DNA from: Streptomyces canus
Lineage (GTDB): Bacteria > Actinomycetota > Actinomycetes > Streptomycetales > Streptomycetaceae
NCBI RefSeq assembly: GCF_041435015.1
Contig: NZ_CP107989.1
Location: forward strand, 7,998,001-8,062,000
Direction of reading: 5' to 3'
Length of the DNA: 64,000 nucleotides
Shown: in pieces, positions 25,866-33,175 of the stretch
Layout of the letters: each line of letters starts with the position of its first letter
How positions within the stretch are numbered: position 1 is the stretch's first letter
Program-made: the position numbers and the translations under genes
Notes under the pieces: generated by a model
What the model saw: the letters and a program-made list of their open reading frames with translations, nothing else
Told to the model about the DNA's origin: nothing
The model's database searches: none

Positions 25866-26830
25866 CCATCCTCTGCGTACGTTTCCAGCTGCCGCCGACG
25901 CGGGAGGCGGCCCTGCCCGAACTGCTCGGCCTCCTCGAGGAGTTCACGCCGGTCGTCGAAGCGCTGCCGCCGGACCGGGCACTGGCCGATCTGCGGGGCG
26001 CCGAACGGTACTTCAAGCGGGACGCCGTCGAACTGGCCTCGGTGATCCGGGTCCGCGCCCTCGCCCTGCACGGCGTCGACTGCGCGATCGGCGCCGGGCC
26101 CGGGCCGATGCTGGCCCGCATGGCACTGAAGGACGCCCGGCCCGGGGTGACCTGTGCGGTCCCCGGGGACGCGGTGGCGGACTTCCTCGCCGGCCGGCCC
26201 GTCGCCGCGCTCCCCGGCGTCGGCGGCGCGACCGCCCGCGTCCTGTGCGAGTACGGCCTGGACACCCTGGGCCGGGTCGCCGCCGCACCCCTGCCCACGC
26301 TCCAGCGCCTGGTCGGCGCCAAGACCGGCCGCGAACTGCACGAGAAGGCGAACGGCGTGGACCGCGGCAGGGTGGTCCCGAACGGCGTCTCGCGCTCCCT
26401 CGCCACCGAACGCCCCTTCACGCGCGACGAGTTGGACCCCGATCAACATCGCCGCGCGCTGCTCTCCGCCGCCGAGGAACTGGGCGCCCGGCTGCGCGCC
26501 CTCGACAAGGTCTGCCGCACCCTGACCCTCACCGTGCGCTACGCCGACCGCACCGCGACCACCCGCAGCCGCACCCTCGGTGAACCCACGGCCCACTCGG
26601 TGGCCCTGACCAGGGCGGCGTACGACATGTACGAGGCCCTCGGTCTCCAGCGTGCCCGAGTCCGCTCCGTCTCCCTGCGCGCCGAGGGCCTCGACCCCGC
26701 CGAACAAGCCTCCCACCAGCTCACCTTCGACCCCACCGACGACAAGCTCCGCCGCATCGAGGAGGCCGCGGACCGGGCCCGCGCGAGGTTCGGGCCGCTG
26801 GCGGTGCTGCCGGGAACCCTGGCCGCGTAG
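25862..26830 (+). CDS. Y-family polymerase relative lacking catalytic residues (ImuB-like)
   Basis: 322 residues overlapping dnaE2 by 4 bases. The thumb is clear (VAALPGVGGATARVLCEYGLDTLGRVAA, helix-hairpin-helix), then the little-finger domain (SRSLATERPFTRDELD, TLTLTVRYADRTATTRSRTL). The catalytic half is degenerate: the N-terminal motif normally like VDMDCFFASVE reads LCVRFQLPPTRE, so the metal-binding Asp is absent, and the SIDEAFLD motif reads PPDRALAD, keeping Asp but replacing Glu with Arg. Only about 25 residues separate the two motifs, so most of the fingers is missing. HQLTFD near the C-terminus could be a sliding-clamp-binding motif. I infer an adaptor for DnaE2, as ImuB is in mycobacteria, although it is shorter than typical ImuB. 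Confidence 0.8.
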   Translation: MTILCVRFQLPPTREAALPELLGLLEEFTPVVEALPPDRALADLRGAERYFKRDAVELASVIRVRALALHGVDCAIGAGPGPMLARMALKDARPGVTCAVPGDAVADFLAGRPVAALPGVGGATARVLCEYGLDTLGRVAAAPLPTLQRLVGAKTGRELHEKANGVDRGRVVPNGVSRSLATERPFTRDELDPDQHRRALLSAAEELGARLRALDKVCRTLTLTVRYADRTATTRSRTLGEPTAHSVALTRAAYDMYEALGLQRARVRSVSLRAEGLDPAEQASHQLTFDPTDDKLRRIEEAADRARARFGPLAVLPGTLAA

Positions 26831-26831
26831 G

Positions 26832-27206
26832 TCAGTTGGCCCACGGCGGAGTGATACGGGTGCCGTCGGCCAGTTCCGCCTCCAGGCCGATGGAGGTGGT
26901 GACCCAGGTGAGGGCGGTGTGATCGGTGGGGTTCTCGACGGCGAAGGTCACGCCGGGGTTGACGATCACCGTGTCGCCCGCGGTGATCCGATGGGCGGTG
27001 TCGCCGAGAGTGATCAGGAGTTCGCCGATGAGCAGGTGGAAGATCTCCTCGCGGTTGACGGTGTGAGCCGGCGCCTTCGTTCCCGCGGGGATCTCGCCGC
27101 GCCAGGCGCAGAGCTCCTTGGCGCCGCTGAGGGGAGTGGCGTACGAGACGAAACGGGCCCCGTGGATCTCGTGGGTGACGGCATCGGACGAGTGGACTAC
27201 GGGCAT
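26832..27206 (-). CDS. Cupin-domain protein
   Basis: 124 residues forming a single small beta-barrel cupin. Motif 1 is the segment AHTVNREEIFHLLIGELLITLGD (metal-ligand His and Glu spaced as HTV...EE), motif 2 is DTVIVNPGVTFAVEN followed by HTALTWVTT. No signal peptide. It diverges from a MarR regulator with two operator-like palindromes between them, so it is probably repressed by that protein. Possible dioxygenase-, isomerase- or sensor-like role; substrate unknown. Confidence 0.82.
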   Translation of the reverse strand: MPVVHSSDAVTHEIHGARFVSYATPLSGAKELCAWRGEIPAGTKAPAHTVNREEIFHLLIGELLITLGDTAHRITAGDTVIVNPGVTFAVENPTDHTALTWVTTSIGLEAELADGTRITPPWAN

Positions 27207-27227
27207 GCGGGGCCTCCGGGTCGTAGA

Positions 27228-27275
27228 TGGTCAAGCAGATTGACTATATGTATCCATGGTCAAGCTGCTTGACCA
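27228..27275. promoter_or_regulatory. Twin MarR operator candidates
   Basis: Two 19-base sites 29 bp apart. The one at 27257-27275 is a perfect palindrome (TGGTCAAGC-T-GCTTGACCA). The one at 27228-27246 (TGGTCAAGC-A-GATTGACTA) shares the whole left arm. They lie between the divergent cupin (27206) and MarR (27303) starts. Confidence 0.75.
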
Positions 27276-27302
27276 AATCGTCAAGGGTGTTTCAATGCCT
27301 GA

Positions 27303-27746
27303 GTGCAGAACTCCGAAGCCCTCGCCCTGGCCGCCGCCCTGCTCGCCGCCGCCGGTGACCTGACCCAACGCATCAACGATGGGGTCGTCGCCCGTGGGTT
27401 CGAGGCGCGGCCGGCCTGGGGCTTCGCGTTCGCGCGGCTCGCGCCGGACGGGGCCACGGTCACGGAGCTGGCCGGTCATCTCGGTGTGACCAAGCAGGCC
27501 GCGAGCCAGCTGGTCGACGAGATCGTGCGCAAGGGGTATGCCGAGCGGCGGCCGCATCCCGGGGACGCGCGGGCCCGGCTGGTCGTGCTGACCGAGCGGG
27601 GATGGGCCTGCACCCGTGCGGCGGAGGAGGCCGCCGCGGAGGCCGTGCGGTCGTGGATCGATGTACTCGGTGAGAGTGATGTGCGCGCGTTGCGCGACCG
27701 ATTGGGGCGGATTGCTCCCAAGGGTCCCATCAGGCCCGCCTGGTGA
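27303..27746 (+). CDS. MarR-family transcriptional regulator
   Basis: 147 residues with a GTG start. Winged helix: GATVTELAGHLGVTKQAASQLVDEIVRKGYAERRPHPGDARARLVVLTERG, with the conserved wing Asp/Arg (DARARL). Dimerisation helices at both ends. MarR proteins usually repress themselves and a divergent gene and are released by a small ligand. The palindromes at 27228-27275 fit that arrangement with the cupin gene as target. Confidence 0.88.
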   Translation: MQNSEALALAAALLAAAGDLTQRINDGVVARGFEARPAWGFAFARLAPDGATVTELAGHLGVTKQAASQLVDEIVRKGYAERRPHPGDARARLVVLTERGWACTRAAEEAAAEAVRSWIDVLGESDVRALRDRLGRIAPKGPIRPAW

Positions 27747-27917
27747 CGGTTCATCAGTGGATGCATCCGGCGCGGTTAACACTGCAAGTTTTTACTGACG
27801 CGTAACTTCACAAGTGCACTACTCGTCCGTAACTTTCGAATTGAACAGCATCCTCGTGATCCGGGTCACAGGGCGTACAGCCATCGCAACTCCCTTGAGC
27901 CGCAAGGAGATCACCCG

Positions 27918-28781
27918 ATGCTGCCCTGGAAACGACTGCTCAGACCCCTCGCCGCCCTGCTCCTGACCGCCGCGGTCGCCGTCGTCCCCGCCGCCGGAGC
28001 CGCCCAGGCGGCGACCGCCCCAAGTAGCGGATGGAACGACTACACCTGCAAGCCCTCCGCCGCGCACCCCCGCCCCGTCGTCCTCGTCCACGGCACCTTC
28101 GCCAACTCCGTGGACAACTGGCTGGCCCTCGCCCCCTATCTGGAGAACCGCGACTACTGCGTCTTCTCCTTCGACTACGGCCAACTGTCCGGAGTGCCCC
28201 TCTTCCACGGCCTCGGTCCCATCGACAAGTCGGCGGAGCAGCTGAAGACCTTCGTCGACAAGGTGCTCGCCGCCACCGGCGCCCCCGAGACCGACCTCGT
28301 CGGTCACTCGCAGGGCGGTCTGATGCCCCGCTACTACCTCAAGTTCCTCGGCGGAGCCGCCAAGGTGAACGCCCTCGTCGGTATCGCCCCCGACAACCAC
28401 GGCACCACCCTGTCGGGTCTGACCAGCCTGCTGCCGTACTTCCCGGGCATCCAGGACCTGCTCACCACCCACACCCCGGCCCTCGCCGACCAGGTCGTCG
28501 GCTCCCCCTTCCTCGCCAAACTCAACGAAGGCGGCGACACCGTCCCCGGCGTCACGTACACCGTCCTCGCCACCAAGTACGACGAGGTCGTCACGCCGTA
28601 CCGGAGCCAGTTCCTCAGCGGATCCGGCGTCCACAACGTCCTGCTGCAGGACCTGTGCGCGCTCGATCTCTCCGAGCACGTGGCCATCGGGCTGTTCGAC
28701 CGGATCGCCTTCCACGAGGTGGCCAACGCCCTCGACCCCGCCCACGCCACCCCCACCACCTGCGCGTCGGCGTTCAGTTGA
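27918..28781 (+). CDS. Secreted triacylglycerol lipase (alpha/beta hydrolase)
   Basis: 287 residues with an AAGGAG ribosome site and a signal peptide ending near AGAAQAATA. Mature enzyme: RPVVLVHGTFANSVDNW (oxyanion region), nucleophile elbow LVGHSQGGLMPRYYL, late acid and base in the region TKYDEVVTPYRSQF and LSEHVAIGLFD. Cys pairs (YTCKPS, RDYCVF, LQDLCALD, PTTCASAF) indicate disulfides. It resembles the Streptomyces/actinobacterial extracellular lipase family (from memory SCO1735-like). Convergent with the LPMO gene and separated by a hairpin. Confidence 0.9.
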   Translation: MLPWKRLLRPLAALLLTAAVAVVPAAGAAQAATAPSSGWNDYTCKPSAAHPRPVVLVHGTFANSVDNWLALAPYLENRDYCVFSFDYGQLSGVPLFHGLGPIDKSAEQLKTFVDKVLAATGAPETDLVGHSQGGLMPRYYLKFLGGAAKVNALVGIAPDNHGTTLSGLTSLLPYFPGIQDLLTTHTPALADQVVGSPFLAKLNEGGDTVPGVTYTVLATKYDEVVTPYRSQFLSGSGVHNVLLQDLCALDLSEHVAIGLFDRIAFHEVANALDPAHATPTTCASAFS

Positions 28782-28787
28782 CCGATG

Positions 28788-28826
28788 CCGGGGCCTGTCC
28801 GGCCTGAGCCGCCGGTCAGGCCCCGG
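28788..28826. terminator. Bidirectional hairpin terminator
   Basis: Perfect 10-bp inverted repeat CCGGGGCCTG / CAGGCCCCGG (28788-28797, 28817-28826) between the convergent lipase and LPMO genes. Confidence 0.8.
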
Positions 28827-28837
28827 AGCTCATGCGG

Positions 28838-29815
28838 TCAACGGCCCCGCCGTGCACCGCCGTTCACCGCGCGCCGCCGCACCGAACCGAACAGGATCGC
28901 CGCGCCGGCCGCGAGCGTGGCAGCACCGCCCATCGCGAGATACGACGTGCTGCTGTCCCCACCCGTCTCGGCGAGGTTCTGCGAAGTTCCCGCCGCCTGA
29001 ACGTCGTTGGCCGGGAGGCTCGCCCTCCCGGCCAACGGCTCCGCCGACGTACTGGCGTCGTCGTCACCGTGCCCGTCGTGCTCCACCGTCGACTTGCCGG
29101 TGCCGTCCTCGATCTGCTCCTCAGAGGGAGCGGAGGCGCTCGGGGCCGGGGTCGGACTGCTCGCCGGGCCACCGGAGTCGCCGCCGAACGTCACGTCCGA
29201 GCAGGAGTAGAACGCCTCCGGGCTGTCCGAGCGCTGCCAGATCGCATACAGGAGCTGCTTCCCGGAGCGCTCCGGGAGCGTGCCGGAGAACGTGTAGAAG
29301 CCGCCCGAGGCGACCGGGTCGGTGGCCGTCGCGACCGGGTTCGACAGGTCCAGGTCGCCCCAGCCCAGCGGCTGCGCCGGGTCGTAGCCCGGCTTGGTGA
29401 GGTACACCGTGAAGGTGCCCTTGTGCGGAGCGGTCACGCGGTACTTGAAGGTGTACGACCCACTGCTCACACTCGTCGCCGGCCAGTCGGCGCGGGCCAG
29501 GTCGAGCCCCTTGAACTCGTCGTTGTTCGCGCTGCACAGCCTGCCGTCCGGGATCAGCGCCTGGTGGCGTCCGTTCGCGTCGCCGATGCGGATGCCGTTC
29601 CAGTCGTAGAGCGCCTGCGTGCCGCCCGCCGCGATCGCCGCCCTGCACGCGTCCGACGTCGGGCTCTCGGGACCCTCCGCGTAGCACTGCGAGACCCGGC
29701 TGACCGGGTCGCCCATCGAGCCGTGCGCGGACGCGGGCCCGGCGGCCAGTGCGGTCAGGGCGAGCGGGGTCAGGCCGACGGCGACGACGGCTGTGGCCTT
29801 GCGGCGTGCGGGCAT
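28838..29815 (-). CDS. Cell-wall-anchored AA10 lytic polysaccharide monooxygenase
   Basis: 325 residues from the ATG at 29815, chosen for GAGGAGA upstream. The signal peptide ends ASA, leaving His31 as the mature N-terminus. That His and the one in VTAPHKGTFTVYLTKPGYDP form the copper-binding histidine brace of AA10 enzymes, which oxidatively cleave chitin or cellulose. The Cys pattern (SQCYAEG, ACRAAI, RLCSANN, YSCSDV) matches the family. After the catalytic domain (to about residue 215) come a Pro/Ser/Glu/Asp-rich linker, LAETG, a hydrophobic helix and an Arg tail: a class E sortase signal as on chaplins. No carbohydrate-binding module. Likely displayed on the cell wall. Confidence 0.92.
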   Translation of the reverse strand: MPARRKATAVVAVGLTPLALTALAAGPASAHGSMGDPVSRVSQCYAEGPESPTSDACRAAIAAGGTQALYDWNGIRIGDANGRHQALIPDGRLCSANNDEFKGLDLARADWPATSVSSGSYTFKYRVTAPHKGTFTVYLTKPGYDPAQPLGWGDLDLSNPVATATDPVASGGFYTFSGTLPERSGKQLLYAIWQRSDSPEAFYSCSDVTFGGDSGGPASSPTPAPSASAPSEEQIEDGTGKSTVEHDGHGDDDASTSAEPLAGRASLPANDVQAAGTSQNLAETGGDSSTSYLAMGGAATLAAGAAILFGSVRRRAVNGGARRGR

Positions 29816-29955
29816 GGGGGATCTCCTCGGAACCGGTACTGATGGGTGCCGGATCAAAGAAACCGTGAAATCCCCAGCTTGTGACGGGCGGTGGCGATCT
29901 TTATGGCCCTCTTAAGGGAGTGCTGAGGCGGAGATCAGACAGCTACCGTGCGCGC

Positions 29956-30405
29956 ATGACGAACGAGGAGATCCGACCCGCCGTCGCGGCCGACGTACCG
30001 ACCGTGAAAGCCCTGACCGACGCTGCGTACGAGCACTACATCGAGCGCATCGGACGCGTACCGCAGCCCATGGAGCGGGACCACGCGGCGAACGTGGCCG
30101 CGGGGCAGGTGTTCGTCACCGGTGACCCGGTGGTCGGGCTCGTGGTGGTCGAGGAGTACCCCGACCATCTCTATCTCGACAACATCGCCGTCCGCCCCGA
30201 CGCCCAGGGGCAGGGCGTGGGGGGACGGCTGCTGCGATTCGTCGAGGCACACGCGCGTGCGCTGGGGCTGCCCGAGGTCAGGCTCTACACGAACGCGATG
30301 ATGTGGGAGAACCAGGAGATCTATCCGAAGTTCGGTTATGAGGTCGTGGAACGGCGAGTGGACGGGCCCTATGACCGCGTCCACTACCGCAAGCGACTGG
30401 TCTGA
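29956..30405 (+). CDS. GNAT-family N-acetyltransferase
   Basis: 149 residues from the ATG at 29956. A complete GNAT domain: IRPAVAADVPTVKALTDAAYEHYI at the N-terminus, the core strand HLYLDNIAVRPDAQGQGVGGRLLRFVE carrying the acetyl-CoA pyrophosphate-binding QGQGVG loop, and VRLYTNAMMWENQEIYPKFGYEVVERR at the end. Acceptor unknown; the EIYPKFGY form is common in small-molecule and antibiotic acetyltransferases. Single-gene unit. Confidence 0.88.
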   Translation: MTNEEIRPAVAADVPTVKALTDAAYEHYIERIGRVPQPMERDHAANVAAGQVFVTGDPVVGLVVVEEYPDHLYLDNIAVRPDAQGQGVGGRLLRFVEAHARALGLPEVRLYTNAMMWENQEIYPKFGYEVVERRVDGPYDRVHYRKRLV

Positions 30406-30426
30406 TACGGGGCGCGCCTGCCGCCG

Positions 30427-30561
30427 TCAGCCGTCGGGCCACCAGGTCCGCGCGATGTCCTTGCGGACCTCGGGTCGTCCCGCGGGGCGCTCGTCGGCCT
30501 CCTCGGGGAGTCGCCGGGCGTCTGTCCTCTTCAGGGGCTTCTGCACGGTGGTACGGCGCAT
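30427..30561 (-). CDS. Small conserved-looking protein (44 aa), unknown function
   Basis: A 44-residue ORF, usually missed because of its size. It has a near-perfect ribosome site (AAGGAGG, 5 bases before the ATG at 30561). The protein is basic and charged, starting MRRTTVQKPLKR and ending DIARTWWPDG-stop. No membrane segment, signal or known motif. The strong ribosome site and the distinctive Trp-Trp-Pro-Asp-Gly end argue for a real gene; I recall similar tiny proteins in Streptomyces but cannot name a function. Confidence 0.65.
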   Translation of the reverse strand: MRRTTVQKPLKRTDARRLPEEADERPAGRPEVRKDIARTWWPDG

Positions 30562-30645
30562 GACTGCCTCCTTCAGTGCCTACCGTGTTCCGCGTTCTCA
30601 CGGAGGTAGACCCTTTTGGGGAGAGTTCCTCATCGGTTACCGGTC

Positions 30646-30691
30646 TGTCAGTGGCGGCTGTCACGATTCGAGTGTCAGTGGCGGGTGTCAC
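30646..30691. repeat. Direct repeat upstream of the methyltransferase
   Basis: Two 19-base copies of TGTCAGTGGCGGnTGTCAC at 30646-30664 and 30673-30691 (period 27 bp), the second ending 10 bases before the methyltransferase start at 30702. Each contains the half-sites TGTCA and TGTCAC. Confidence 0.6.
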
Positions 30692-30701
30692 TCTTGGGTG
30701 C

Positions 30702-31313
30702 ATGACGGAGAACAGTGACGGCAGGGGTGGCGCGGCGGACGTGGACTGGGACGCCGAAGCGGGGTCCTTCGACGAGGAGCCGGATCACGGGTTGCGGGAC
30801 CCCGGGGTAAGGGGCGCTTGGGCCGAGCGGCTGCGGGGGTGGCTGCCGGGAGGGGCCTCCGACGTCCTCGATCTCGGGTGCGGGACCGGGAGTCTGTCAC
30901 TCCTCGCGGCCGAGCAGGGGCATCGGGTGACCGGGGTGGATCTTTCTCCGGCCATGGTGGAGCTGGCGCGCGCCAAGCTCGCCGGGCGTGACGCGGCGTT
31001 CCTGGTCGGTGACGCCGCGCATCCTCCGGTGGGGGAGCAGCGGTTCGATGTGGTCCTTGGCCGACACGTGCTGTGGGCGTTGCCGGATCCCGGGCGGGTG
31101 CTGCGGCGGTGGTGGGGGTTGCTGCGGCCGGGTGGGCGGTTGGTGCTGGTGGAGGGGGTGTGGGGGGCGGTGGGGATATCGGCCGAGGTGGTGAGCGGGT
31201 TGGCGGAGCCGCTGGGCGGTCATGTACGGGTGGAGCGGTTGTCGGGGGACTCTTTGCTGTGGGGGAAGGACGTGGATGACGAGCGGTACGCGGTGCTGGT
31301 GAGGGGCGACTAA
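30702..31313 (+). CDS. Class I SAM-dependent methyltransferase
   Basis: 203 residues. Motif I VLDLGCGTGSLSLLAAEQGHRVTGVDLSPAMVELARAK binds SAM; motif II DAAHPPVGEQRFDVVLGRHVLWALPDPGRVLRRWWGLLRPGGRLVLVEG is standard. Methyltransf_11/25-like. Substrate not predictable. The stop codon overlaps the stop of the convergent DUF402 gene by 4 bases. A tandem repeat sits in the promoter region. Confidence 0.88.
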   Translation: MTENSDGRGGAADVDWDAEAGSFDEEPDHGLRDPGVRGAWAERLRGWLPGGASDVLDLGCGTGSLSLLAAEQGHRVTGVDLSPAMVELARAKLAGRDAAFLVGDAAHPPVGEQRFDVVLGRHVLWALPDPGRVLRRWWGLLRPGGRLVLVEGVWGAVGISAEVVSGLAEPLGGHVRVERLSGDSLLWGKDVDDERYAVLVRGD

Positions 31314-31822
31314 GAGATCGGGGGCCAGTGTGGTGCCTCGGTCGAAAAGCGGTGGGCCAAGGCCTCCAGCTCGTCCAGGGCCGTCATTGCCGCCGACGCC
31401 GCCTCCGGGTCTCTCTCCGCCAGGCCGCTCTCCTCGAACTCGTCCTCGTCCAGGCGCAGCACGTCCGTGCCGTCGGTCGAGACCCACAGGTCCAGGTCCA
31501 GGTCCTCCACGACCAACTCGGTGCCGTTCAGTGCCGCCGGGCGGGTGATGTCGCAGTACCAGCCCTTCAGAGTGCCGTCCGAGGAGCGGACCTCCTTGAC
31601 GGCGTACCAGCGGTCCCGCCAGTAGTGCTCGGTGAAGATGTCGCCGGGCTCGAAGCGGACGAAGCCGAAGTCACGGAAGCCCTCGCCCGCCCATGGGGCT
31701 CGGACGGTGATGCGGGTGCCGTCGTCGGTGAGGAGCTCGGCCTCGTAACGGATCTTCGTGCGGCCCGCCTTGAGCAGGACGACGTCCACACGCTGCAGGG
31801 GCTCAGGTGAGTTCGCGGACAT
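31310..31822 (-). CDS. DUF402-domain protein (nucleoside di/triphosphate phosphatase-like)
   Basis: 170 residues. DUF402 beta-barrel markers: WYAVKEVRSSDGTLKGWYCDITRPA, followed by VEDLDLDLWVSTDGTDVLRLDEDEFEESGL, the acidic stretch that coordinates metal in FomD/Ntdp-type enzymes. Members hydrolyse nucleoside phosphates or cytidylyl-phosphonates. Its start lies inside the end of the upstream acetyltransferase gene (20-base overlap), so the two are likely co-transcribed. Confidence 0.85.
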   Translation of the reverse strand: MSANSPEPLQRVDVVLLKAGRTKIRYEAELLTDDGTRITVRAPWAGEGFRDFGFVRFEPGDIFTEHYWRDRWYAVKEVRSSDGTLKGWYCDITRPAALNGTELVVEDLDLDLWVSTDGTDVLRLDEDEFEESGLAERDPEAASAAMTALDELEALAHRFSTEAPHWPPIS

Positions 31823-32732
31823 GACGTACCTCCGTGGCGCAGATCTCGTATCCGAACCACTTGTTGATCGCGAGCATGGGTTCGTTGCCGGCGTCGTTGC
31901 CGGTGAGGGCCTGCGTGCATCCGGCGGCGCGGGCGCGGTGCAGGGAGGCGTTCTTGGCGAGCTTGGCGAGGCCCCGGCCGCGGAAGGCGCGGGCGGTTCC
32001 CGTCATGGCGGTGGCATAGCGGCCGGCGCCGTCGGTGTGGGCGACGCTGAAGGCGGCGGGGCGGCCCTCGACCAGGGCGATGGTGGTCAGGGCATGGTCG
32101 AGGAGCGGATGTTTCCAGTTCTCCTCGATCCACACGTCGTAGTCCGTGAACTCGATGCCCACATCGCTCGGTTCGTCTTCCGCCGTCTCCGCGTCCAGCT
32201 CGAAGAAGGGGCGCGGGTCGTCGGCGAAGTCGGCCGCGGTGCGCAGTTCGACGCCCGGGGGAGGCGTTTGCAGCGGGGGCAGCGTGCCGTTCGTCAGGTC
32301 CAGGCGCAGGAAGTGCGCGGAGCGGCTGGCCCGGTAGCCGTGCCGCTCGGCGAACGTGCGGTTCTGCGGCTCGTCCAGCACCCAGGAGTACAGCCTGGTC
32401 GCGCCGTGTGCCGCGAGATGCTCCTCGGCGGTGCGGGCGAGGAGGCTACCGGCGCCGCGCCGCACGCGGTCCGGGCGTACGTAGATGTTGAGGTAGCCGT
32501 GGCCCGGCTCCGGGCTGTCGTGGGCGAGGCCGACCTGGGCCGTGCCGATCACCTCTCCGTCCTCCTCCGCGACGAAGGAGCGGTAATGGGCGTCCGGGTG
32601 GGTGTGGACCGTACGGTGAATGACGCCGGCCGGGGTCCACAGCACGTGGGGAAGGGCCAGATGGCGGGCGTGCGTGAAGTCCTCGACGTCGGCCGGGTCC
32701 TGGGGGCGCAGGTCGCGCACGATCACGGTCAT
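31803..32732 (-). CDS. Tandem-domain GNAT acetyltransferase
   Basis: 309 residues from the ATG at 32732, with two GNAT domains. The first (residues 1-145) has GYLNIYVRPDRVRRGAGSLLARTAEEHLAAHG, where the pyrophosphate loop is RRGAGS. The second (160-309) has TAMTGTARAFRGRGLAKLAKNASLHRARAAG with loop RGRGLA, then TGNDAGNEPMLAINKWFGYEI. This double arrangement is common in actinobacterial GNATs resembling mycothiol synthase, but the residues specific to MshD are not evident. First gene of a two-gene unit with DUF402. Confidence 0.85.
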   Translation of the reverse strand: MTVIVRDLRPQDPADVEDFTHARHLALPHVLWTPAGVIHRTVHTHPDAHYRSFVAEEDGEVIGTAQVGLAHDSPEPGHGYLNIYVRPDRVRRGAGSLLARTAEEHLAAHGATRLYSWVLDEPQNRTFAERHGYRASRSAHFLRLDLTNGTLPPLQTPPPGVELRTAADFADDPRPFFELDAETAEDEPSDVGIEFTDYDVWIEENWKHPLLDHALTTIALVEGRPAAFSVAHTDGAGRYATAMTGTARAFRGRGLAKLAKNASLHRARAAGCTQALTGNDAGNEPMLAINKWFGYEICATEVRHVRELT

Positions 32733-32803
32733 GAAGGCGCACGTTACGTGGGGGCGTCGCACGAGTGCCTCTCATTTTCCGGTGGGTGCGGGACAATCGG
32801 CTC

Positions 32804-33175
32804 GTGACCTTGAAGATCCACATCGACGACAGTGCGCCGCCGTACGAGCAGGTGCGGGTGCAGATCTCCGAGCAGGCGCGGGCGGGGGTGCTGCCGGTGG
32901 GGTACCGGCTGCCGACCGTGCGCGGGCTCGCCGAGTCGCTCGGACTCGCCGCGAACACCGTCGCCAAGGCCTACCGGGCGCTGGAGAGTGACGGGGTGAT
33001 CGAGACCCGGGGGCGCAACGGCACGTTCGTGGCCGCCGCCGGCTCGGCCGCCGAACGGGAGCTGGCGTCGGCCGCCCAGGCGTACGTCGAGCGGGCCCGG
33101 CGACTCGGGTTCACGGAGAGGGACGCGTTGGCGGCCGTACGGGATGCGCTGCGGGCGGCTTACGGGGAGGGCTGA
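32804..33175 (+). CDS. GntR-family regulator (YhcF/YtrA type)
   Basis: 123 residues from a GTG. The winged helix occupies residues 8-75 (APPYEQVRVQISEQARAGVLPVGYRLPTVRGLAESLGLAANTVAKAYRALESDGVIETRGRNGTFV), with only a short helical tail (AQAYVERARRLGFTERDALAAVRDAL), the hallmark of the YtrA subfamily that often regulates ABC transporters. None is adjacent. Its 3' end overlaps the convergent DUF72 gene by 16 bases. Confidence 0.87.
   Translation: MTLKIHIDDSAPPYEQVRVQISEQARAGVLPVGYRLPTVRGLAESLGLAANTVAKAYRALESDGVIETRGRNGTFVAAAGSAAERELASAAQAYVERARRLGFTERDALAAVRDALRAAYGEG

Noticed and set aside
25862..26830. Active DNA polymerase IV (dinB)
   Set aside because: The metal-binding residues of both catalytic motifs are altered and the fingers are mostly missing, so polymerase activity is unlikely.
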